Below are positions 58,505 to 64,000 of a stretch of DNA of 64,000 nt, one piece after another (position 1 is the first letter of the stretch; every line of letters begins with the position of its first letter). Under the pieces are notes generated by a model that worked only from the letters and a program-made list of their open reading frames with translations, made no database searches and was not told where the DNA came from. The DNA comes from Clostridiales bacterium (GTDB lineage Bacteria > Bacillota > Clostridia > TANB77 > SIG350): positions 100,721 through 164,720 of the forward strand of contig SVGE01000004.1 of the NCBI GenBank assembly GCA_015056545.1, read 5' to 3'. A program made the position numbers and the translations under genes.

Positions 58505-59683
58505 TTAATATTTTAAAAATACCTTTGCAACTTTTCTCGCAATCTTATATATTGGCCCTTCTAATTCCTTTTTAGCATTTTTTAATTCTTTTCGTATTTC
58601 AATATGTTGAGGACAATGCTGTTCACATTTTCCGCATTCTATACAATTAGAAGCAGATGTAGAATCTTTTCTAAGTACAGTACACATTATATATTCTTTT
58701 AATCCTGTAAATTTTCCATCTGCATAACATTTGTTATATGCTGAAAAAGTTCCAGGAATATCTACATTTTTAGGACATGGCATACAGTATCTACAACCAG
58801 TACAACCTACTTTCATTTTTTCATTAATTGAATTCACAACTTCTTTTAATAGCTTTTCTTCTTTTTGCGTAAACTCCCCTATTTCTGTAGTTGATGCTAT
58901 TTTTACATTTTCTTCAACCATTTCAATAGAATTCATTCCAGATAAAACACATGTAACTTCTTTTTGATTCCAAAGCCAACGAAAAGCCCACTCGGCTGGT
59001 GTGTATTTTTTCTCATAATTTTCAAATAAATCTTTGGCTTTTTCAGGAAGATTATTAACTAATCTACCTCCTCTTAATGGCTCCATTATTATAACTGGTA
59101 TTCCTTTTGAAGCAGCATAATTAAGTCCTTTTCTACCAGCTTGTGAATGTTCATCCAAGTAGTTATATTGTATTTGACAAAAATCCCAATCATATGTATC
59201 AATTAATTTGCAAAACATATCTGAATTTCCATGATAAGAAAAACCAATTTGTTTTATTTGACCACTTTCTTTTTTTTCTTTAATCCATTCTTGTATACCT
59301 AACTCAGTTAAACGTTCCCAACTTTTCACATCTGTAAGCATATGCATTAAATAATAATCTACATAATCTGTTCTTAAACGTTTTAATTCTTCATTGAAAA
59401 TCTTATCTATACCTTCCTTTGATTTAACTAAATATTGTGGAAGTTTTGTAGCAATTTTTATTTTTTCTCTTATATTATTTTTTTCAAATATTTTTCCTAT
59501 TGCCTCTTCACTTCCTGGATAAATATATGCTGTATCATAATAGTTTACACCACCATTGTATGCTACCATAATTTCTTTTTCAGCTCTATCTAAATCAATT
59601 TTTCCACCTTTTTGTGTAAATCTCATACATCCATATCCAAGCACAGATATTTCATTCCCATATTTGTCTAAACGATATTTCAT
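58505..59683 (-). CDS. Aldo/keto reductase with C-terminal 4Fe-4S ferredoxin domain
   Basis: A protein of about 392 residues. The AKR barrel starts ISVLGYGCMRFTQKGGKIDLDRAEKEI and includes NYYDTAYIYPGSEEAIGK (catalytic D and Y), ATKLPQ and IGFSYHG. From about residue 285 two cluster motifs follow: CTGCRYCMPCPKNVDIP and CIECGKCEQHCPQHIEI. This ferredoxin-AKR layout is widespread in anaerobes, probably taking electrons from ferredoxin. The ATG at 59683 follows GGGAGGAAAT; the longer open frame starts inside that site. Confidence 0.93.
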   Translation of the reverse strand: MKYRLDKYGNEISVLGYGCMRFTQKGGKIDLDRAEKEIMVAYNGGVNYYDTAYIYPGSEEAIGKIFEKNNIREKIKIATKLPQYLVKSKEGIDKIFNEELKRLRTDYVDYYLMHMLTDVKSWERLTELGIQEWIKEKKESGQIKQIGFSYHGNSDMFCKLIDTYDWDFCQIQYNYLDEHSQAGRKGLNYAASKGIPVIIMEPLRGGRLVNNLPEKAKDLFENYEKKYTPAEWAFRWLWNQKEVTCVLSGMNSIEMVEENVKIASTTEIGEFTQKEEKLLKEVVNSINEKMKVGCTGCRYCMPCPKNVDIPGTFSAYNKCYADGKFTGLKEYIMCTVLRKDSTSASNCIECGKCEQHCPQHIEIRKELKNAKKELEGPIYKIARKVAKVFLKY

Positions 59684-59698
59684 ATTTCCTCCCAATTA

Positions 59699-60187
59699 TT
59701 ATTTATCTATCTTTTTTATCATTGTTAGCATTCTAGTATGATAATCATTTTTAGTATAAAAATTAATTGCATTTTCATTATATCCAAATACATCAACTAA
59801 TATATATTCACAATTTATACTCTTAAAATATTGTTCCATTTTTTTTATTAATTCATTTCCTATTCCACTTTTCCTACAACTTTTTGAAACAATAAGTTCT
59901 GTAATAATACCTGTTTTAGGACATTTATAATCTAAATAATCATATTTATCCCATTTTCTTACTATCCCCATAATTAAACCAATCACTTCGTTATTCTCAA
60001 TTGCTAAAAATGTTTTTCCATTATTATCTGCTACTTCTTCTAAATCTACTAATGCCATTTTTTCTCTATATTCTTCATGTATTGTATCTAACTTATCTTT
60101 ATCTATATTTACAATATATTCTTCTAATTCAACTAACAAATCTCTAACATCTTCTAAATATTTTTCTTGATATTCTACTATTTCCAT
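59699..60187 (-). CDS. GNAT acetyltransferase
   Basis: This 162-residue protein has ITELIVSKSCRKSGIGNELIKKMEQYFKSINCEYILVDVFGYNENAINFYTKNDY (about residues 95-150), containing the acetyl-CoA pyrophosphate loop CRKSGIG and motif B. The N-terminal MEIVEYQEKYLEDVRDLLVEL is typical of GNAT proteins. It follows the CrtO-like gene by 11 bases. Substrate unknown. Confidence 0.9.
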   Translation of the reverse strand: MEIVEYQEKYLEDVRDLLVELEEYIVNIDKDKLDTIHEEYREKMALVDLEEVADNNGKTFLAIENNEVIGLIMGIVRKWDKYDYLDYKCPKTGIITELIVSKSCRKSGIGNELIKKMEQYFKSINCEYILVDVFGYNENAINFYTKNDYHTRMLTMIKKIDK

Positions 60188-60198
60188 AAAATATTCTC

Positions 60199-60789
60199 CT
60201 ATATATGTATTTCTTCTTTAATTTCCTGTTTATTTTGTTTTTCCAATATCTTTACAATTCTTGGTCTATTATATCTTTGAATAATAATAAATTGACTATC
60301 AAAAATCATGGCAAGTATTGCTGTCCCTAAGAAAAGATAAAATTTTCCCCATGGTATTGAAAATAAAATTGTTGTTAAAGAAATTACTTCATTAATCCAA
60401 TGATCAACTTCAGATTTTGCCATAGTATTAGCTATTTCTTCTAATGAATGTTCTTTTAATGAAAAAGTCTCTGGATTATATGTTAATGCTTTATCTTTCC
60501 ATTTCTTCACTTGCAAAATTTTATATAATTTTTTCTCGAATTTTCTCTCTTTAAACCATGGGCTTTTATAACTAATATACTTTTTAAATAATTTAGAAAC
60601 ATTGCCCATTATAATTCTAACCCAGAAATGATACATTACTGTAAAAGCTACTATTCCTGTCCATAATATCACTTTACTATCATTTATATTACCATAATAT
60701 ATGTAAAAACAAACTATTGAAGTTATAACTGTTATTGCTATAACACAATACATAAATATAGCTGGGCCACTTTTCTTTGCTTTATTCAT
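60199..60789 (-). CDS. CrtO-like membrane protein (glycosyl-diaponeurosporenoate acyltransferase family)
   Basis: This 196-residue protein has two or three N-terminal TM segments and C-terminal ones (about residues 140-165). The pattern KILQVKKWKDKALTYNPETF, a helix with AKSEVDHWINEVISL, and IIIQRYNRPRIVKILEK matches the family named for staphylococcal CrtO. Many members have no carotenoid pathway nearby, as here, so the name indicates only the family. It precedes the GNAT gene. Confidence 0.75.
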   Translation of the reverse strand: MNKAKKSGPAIFMYCVIAITVITSIVCFYIYYGNINDSKVILWTGIVAFTVMYHFWVRIIMGNVSKLFKKYISYKSPWFKERKFEKKLYKILQVKKWKDKALTYNPETFSLKEHSLEEIANTMAKSEVDHWINEVISLTTILFSIPWGKFYLFLGTAILAMIFDSQFIIIQRYNRPRIVKILEKQNKQEIKEEIHI

Positions 60790-60866
60790 AATATTTCCTC
60801 CCTATATATTACTTTTAAACTTTAATGCTTTTTTGCTATGTTTAAATTATATATCATATATTTTAT

Positions 60867-61184
60867 TTATTCAATTTTTATATCAAAAATATCATCAATA
60901 TGTATTATATTTTTATCATAAAATATAATTTCTCTTTTAAGTAAATTTATCTTTTCTACTTTACCTATATATTCTATATATTTTTGATTATAATAATATA
61001 TAATTTTTACTATATTTCCTATGTATATTTTATTTAAGTTATATGCTATCTCTTCTTTTTTTTCTTCAGAAAGTATTTTTCTTTTTTCACATTCAATCTC
61101 CTTTTTTCTTAAAGCATCACTAAAACCTTTTAATGCATCAAAAGGTAAAAATTGTTTAGCTCTATCTAATTTACTAATAGCCAT
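60867..61184 (-). CDS. YolD-like protein
   Basis: A 105-residue protein of the YolD-like family: LDRAKQFLPFDALKGFSDALRKKE near the N-terminus, then IGNIVKIIYYYNQKYIEYIGKVEKINLLKREIIF with the strand order of that family. YolD proteins are found beside UvrX-type Y-family polymerases in Firmicutes and phages. The start codon lies inside the last codons of the polymerase gene (11-base overlap), so the two are coupled. Confidence 0.85.
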   Translation of the reverse strand: MAISKLDRAKQFLPFDALKGFSDALRKKEIECEKRKILSEEKKEEIAYNLNKIYIGNIVKIIYYYNQKYIEYIGKVEKINLLKREIIFYDKNIIHIDDIFDIKIE

Positions 61185-62430
61185 TATGACCTCCTATTAA
61201 TTTATTTCTAATTATAGTTGTTGCATCTTCTTGCAAATTCATTCCTTTCAAAATAGCATTTTTACCATACTTTTCTTTTATATTAATAATCGATTTCTCA
61301 ATTTTTAGTTCCTTTTTCTTTTCTTTCTCATTTATAAATAAATTCATTTGTTCATATTCTTTTTTCTCTAATCTTCCAAAAGATATTCCTATTCTTCTTA
61401 TCATTATTTCTTTATTAGTCGTTTCTTCGAATAAATTAATAAAACTTTCTACTAATTTCGAATATTGATTTGTTTGAATATATAATTTTCTACTACCTCC
61501 TGTTGCATTAATTATATTATTAGAATATCCTATATACAAACTTATTAAATCCGTAACTAAGTCTTTTTCAATAAGTTCTTTTGCTAATACTTCAACCATT
61601 TCTTTTAAAACTAATTTTGCTTTTTCATATGTATAATCTTTAAATAAAATTTGACTATTTGAAATTGAATTGTTTTTTGGTGTATATTCTTTTATATCCT
61701 TTATCGTACAAGGTTCAATACCTTTCGAATGATCAATTAGAAACTGTGCATTTATTCCAAATTCTTTAAATAATATTTTAGGATTTGCTTTTGCAATATC
61801 TGCCATATCATATAATCCTAATTTATTTAATCTTTTTTGTATCCCTTTTCCTATTTGCCAAAAATCTGTTAAAGGTTTATGATGCCACAATTCTTTTATA
61901 TACCTTTCTTCATTAAGCCATCCAATATTAGTTGGTGAATGCTTAGACATAATATCTAAAGCTATTTTTGCTAAATACATATTTGTTCCTATTCCACAAG
62001 TAGCAGTAATACCATAATTATCATAAATGTCTTTCATTATTTTTTTAGCTAATTCAATTGATTTCATATTATATGTTTTTAAATAATTAGTTACATCAAT
62101 AAAAGCTTCATCTATTGAATATATATGTATATCTTCTTTCGAAATATATTTTAAATAAATTTCATAAATATTTGCTGAATATTCTATATATTTGTTCATC
62201 CTTGGTAATGCCGTAATATATTCAATATTTTTAGGTATTTCAAATATTCTACACCTATTTTTTACTCCTAGCATTTTCATTTTTGGAGATATTGCTAAAC
62301 ATATAGCTCCTTTTCCTCTAGCTGGATCAGCAACTACTAAATTAGTAGTAAATGGATCTAAATCTCGTTCAACACATTCAACAGAAGCAAAAAATGTTTT
62401 TAAATCTATAACCAAAAAGACATTATTCAC
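61174..62430 (-). CDS. uvrX: Y-family DNA polymerase (UvrX/UmuC/DinB-like)
   Basis: This 418-residue translesion polymerase has the catalytic palm motifs VIDLKTFFASVECVERDL (first Asp near residue 8) and IYSIDEAFIDVT (Asp-Glu near residue 105), fingers, and thumb (ATCGIGTNMYLAKIALDIMSKHSP). It starts with GTG after GGAGGAAATC. The order with YolD matches UvrX-YolD of Bacillus phage SPbeta. It is under a LexA-box promoter, so induction on DNA damage is expected. No beta-clamp binding peptide was identified. Confidence 0.92.
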   Translation of the reverse strand: MNNVFLVIDLKTFFASVECVERDLDPFTTNLVVADPARGKGAICLAISPKMKMLGVKNRCRIFEIPKNIEYITALPRMNKYIEYSANIYEIYLKYISKEDIHIYSIDEAFIDVTNYLKTYNMKSIELAKKIMKDIYDNYGITATCGIGTNMYLAKIALDIMSKHSPTNIGWLNEERYIKELWHHKPLTDFWQIGKGIQKRLNKLGLYDMADIAKANPKILFKEFGINAQFLIDHSKGIEPCTIKDIKEYTPKNNSISNSQILFKDYTYEKAKLVLKEMVEVLAKELIEKDLVTDLISLYIGYSNNIINATGGSRKLYIQTNQYSKLVESFINLFEETTNKEIMIRRIGISFGRLEKKEYEQMNLFINEKEKKKELKIEKSIINIKEKYGKNAILKGMNLQEDATTIIRNKLIGGHNGY

Positions 62431-62453
62431 GATTTCCTCCTTAATACAACTTT

Positions 62454-62493
62454 ATTATACTACATTAATTTTATTTTTGCAAACATTTGTTCG
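62454..62493 (-). promoter_or_regulatory. SOS promoter with LexA (DinR) box
   Basis: Minus strand CGAACAAATGTTTG (62480-62493) matches the Gram-positive LexA consensus GAAC-N4-GTT(C/T). It overlaps the -35 TTGCAA (62477-62482), followed by 17 bases and TATAAT (62454-62459). Repression by LexA is expected. Confidence 0.85.
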
Positions 62494-62540
62494 TTTTTTG
62501 TTGTAAAAAAATAGAGTAGTTTCTTCTACTCAATTTTTTT

Positions 62541-63161
62541 CTATTTTTTCTTTGCTATTACTATTCCTATGTCTGTTTCATTAACTCTACTATTTTTTAT
62601 ACTTTCTAATATTTTAAATCCATTATTTTTCAATATATCAATTATTTCCTCATTTGAATAATTTATTGCATAGTATTTGCAACTATTATCTAATGGTTCT
62701 TGTTGCAATCCCTCTTTCAATGCAATTGTAAAAACTATAAAAAATACTCCACCTTTATTTAATTTTTCATATACTTTTTTAATAACTTCATCAATCTTCT
62801 CTTTTGGTATATGTACTAAAACAAAAGTAGCAGATATTGCATCAAACTTTTCTTCAATCTTATGTATATCATACAAACTTGTTTTAATAAAACTAGCAGA
62901 AGGCACTTTTTCTTTTGATATTTTAATCATTTTCTCTGATATATCTAACCCAGTTATTACAAAACCTCTATCTGAATAATATTTAATTAATTCTCCTGTT
63001 CCACACCCAATATCTAAAATACTTGCATTTTTTTTAAGATATTTCAAAAACAAATCAACATGCTTTTTGTCCTTCCAATCTTGTTTTGCCTCTTCTTCAT
63101 ATTTTTTTGCTATTTTATTATATGTATAAGTCATTTCTTTCTCAATTTGTAAATAATTCAT
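62541..63161 (-). CDS. Class I SAM-dependent methyltransferase
   Basis: This 206-residue protein has motif I ASILDIGCGTGELIKYY (about residues 44-60), motif II VITGLDISEKMIKISKEKV, and the post-motif YDIHKIEEKFDAISATFVLVHIP; the ending GIVIAKKK is common in this group. The substrate is unknown (small molecule or RNA). It overlaps the upstream rRNA methyltransferase gene by 20 bases but has its own AGGAG ribosome site. Confidence 0.9.
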   Translation of the reverse strand: MNYLQIEKEMTYTYNKIAKKYEEEAKQDWKDKKHVDLFLKYLKKNASILDIGCGTGELIKYYSDRGFVITGLDISEKMIKISKEKVPSASFIKTSLYDIHKIEEKFDAISATFVLVHIPKEKIDEVIKKVYEKLNKGGVFFIVFTIALKEGLQQEPLDNSCKYYAINYSNEEIIDILKNNGFKILESIKNSRVNETDIGIVIAKKK

Positions 63162-64000
63162 TTTTTTCTCCTATTTTGCTTTTTCTAATACTGCACAACA
63201 CTCTACATGTCCGCGTATGTGGGAATAAATCAAATAATGTACATTCCTTAACTTCGTATTTATCTTTAAGTAATTCTAAATCTCTACAAAGAGTAGCATT
63301 ATTACAACTAACATACACTATTTTATTTGGCTCTTTTTCTAAAAACACATCAATAATTTTTTTATCTAATCCTTTTCTTGGAGGATCTACAATTATTGTA
63401 TCAGCTTTAATTCCTTTGTCATATAGTTTATCTATTTCATTTTCCGCTTCTCCTGCAAAAAAATGTGCATTTTGTATATTATTTATTTTAGCATTTTCTT
63501 TTGCATCATCTATTGCTTGTTTTACTACTTCAATTCCATATAAATTTTGAGTCACTTCACTACAATAAATACCTATCGTTCCAACTCCACAATAAAGGTC
63601 AAATAATGTATCTGCTTTCTTTCCTACATATTCCTTTACCTTTGCATAAAGTTTTTCTGTTTGAATAGGATTTACTTGATAAAAAGACATTGGTGATATA
63701 TTAAATTTATATTTGCCTATATAATCTTGTATATATCCATTTCCATATAATAATATATTTTTATCCCCTAAAATTACATTAGAATTAGTAATATTAATAT
63801 TTTGAACAACTGTTTTTATATTTTTAAATTTCTCTGTAATTTCTTTTGTTATTTTATCTAACTTATTTTCTTTTGAATTAGTAACAAAAACAACCATTAT
63901 TTCATTTGTACTAAAACCAACTTTAATTATTACATGTCTTAAATAGCCTTTTTTACTTTTTTCATTATATACTGAAATATCTTGTTTTTTTATCAAATTA
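63142..64000 (-). CDS. rlmD: 23S rRNA (uracil-5-)-methyltransferase, RlmCD/TrmA family, partial at right edge
   Basis: The visible C-terminal 285 residues include the SAM-binding core SPMSFYQVNPIQTEKL, LFDLYCGVGTIGIYC, NNIQNAHFFAGEAENEID and IVDPPRKGLDKKI, and the catalytic loop KIVYVSCNNATLCRDL with the nucleophilic Cys. The N-terminal TRAM region lies beyond the window, so the reading frame is open to position 64000. In Firmicutes one RlmCD enzyme methylates U747 and U1939; assignment to this group is by family only. Confidence 0.92.
   Translation of the reverse strand, partial: NLIKKQDISVYNEKSKKGYLRHVIIKVGFSTNEIMVVFVTNSKENKLDKITKEITEKFKNIKTVVQNINITNSNVILGDKNILLYGNGYIQDYIGKYKFNISPMSFYQVNPIQTEKLYAKVKEYVGKKADTLFDLYCGVGTIGIYCSEVTQNLYGIEVVKQAIDDAKENAKINNIQNAHFFAGEAENEIDKLYDKGIKADTIIVDPPRKGLDKKIIDVFLEKEPNKIVYVSCNNATLCRDLELLKDKYEVKECTLFDLFPHTRTCRVLCSIRKSKIGEKNELFTN

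Overview
The window looks like chromosomal DNA of an endospore-forming, low-GC member of the Firmicutes, most likely an uncultured or gut-type clostridium. The reasons are the very AT-rich codon use with strong GGAGG ribosome sites, the sporulation genes (yyaC-like, spoIVFA-like and spoIVFB-like), formate-tetrahydrofolate ligase, a tRNA with encoded CCA, and WG-repeat/stalk-domain secreted proteins and a prepilin-like protein of kinds familiar from clostridia. Most genes are on the minus strand, in short operons. No prophage, insertion sequence, CRISPR array or rRNA operon was seen.

Layout. 1-3056: two duplicated small membrane proteins and a sporulation cluster. 3312-3927: an XRE regulator and a small gene. 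4092-11441: five exported proteins (two WG-repeat proteins with stalk domains, three membrane-anchored proteins) that share duplicated promoters, leaders and 3' elements, ending at tRNA-Arg. 11809-16921: core genes radC, recR, ybaB, dnaX, SRP RNA, a dnaJ-like gene and a CYTH protein. 17147-19498: an isolated glycogen phosphorylase with unusual codon use and a structured leader. 19541-22716: small membrane proteins, hpt and fhs. 22889-24152: a prepilin-like protein broken by a frameshift near its C-terminus. 24560-30676: accessory hypotheticals around topB, including four paralogous small proteins and a divergent stand-alone ribosomal protein S11 homologue. 30684-34932: pseudouridine synthase, an alanine racemase-like protein, a FemAB-like transferase and a candidate defence nuclease. 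35064-37089: a tandem duplication. 37221-41294: a MarR-regulated ABC exporter pair. 42140-50848: RNHCP protein, nucleoside kinase, RsuA-type synthase, several Nudix, GNAT and HIT proteins and other housekeeping enzymes. 50967-53410: a zinc/cadmium efflux operon. 53811-62430: redox, radical SAM and other enzymes and a YolD/Y-family polymerase pair under a LexA box. 62541-64000: methyltransferases.

The most exciting system is a three-copy RNA-regulated module (35064-35318, 36098-36327 and 41877-42130). Each copy encodes a 21-residue hydrophobic peptide on an mRNA of about 150 nt with a short 5' stem-loop. Facing it is a perfect or near-perfect promoter for an RNA of about 68 nt on the other strand, and the two transcripts converge on one bidirectional terminator. 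In each copy the short RNA carries a repeat of the peptide's start region, so it is complementary to the peptide mRNA's initiation site. The third copy has a completely different start sequence, yet its short RNA has changed to match. This is the architecture of the par/Fst type I toxin-antitoxin locus of plasmid pAD1, but with much shorter peptides that I do not recognise.

All calls come from reading the sequence and family knowledge; no database search or structure prediction was run.
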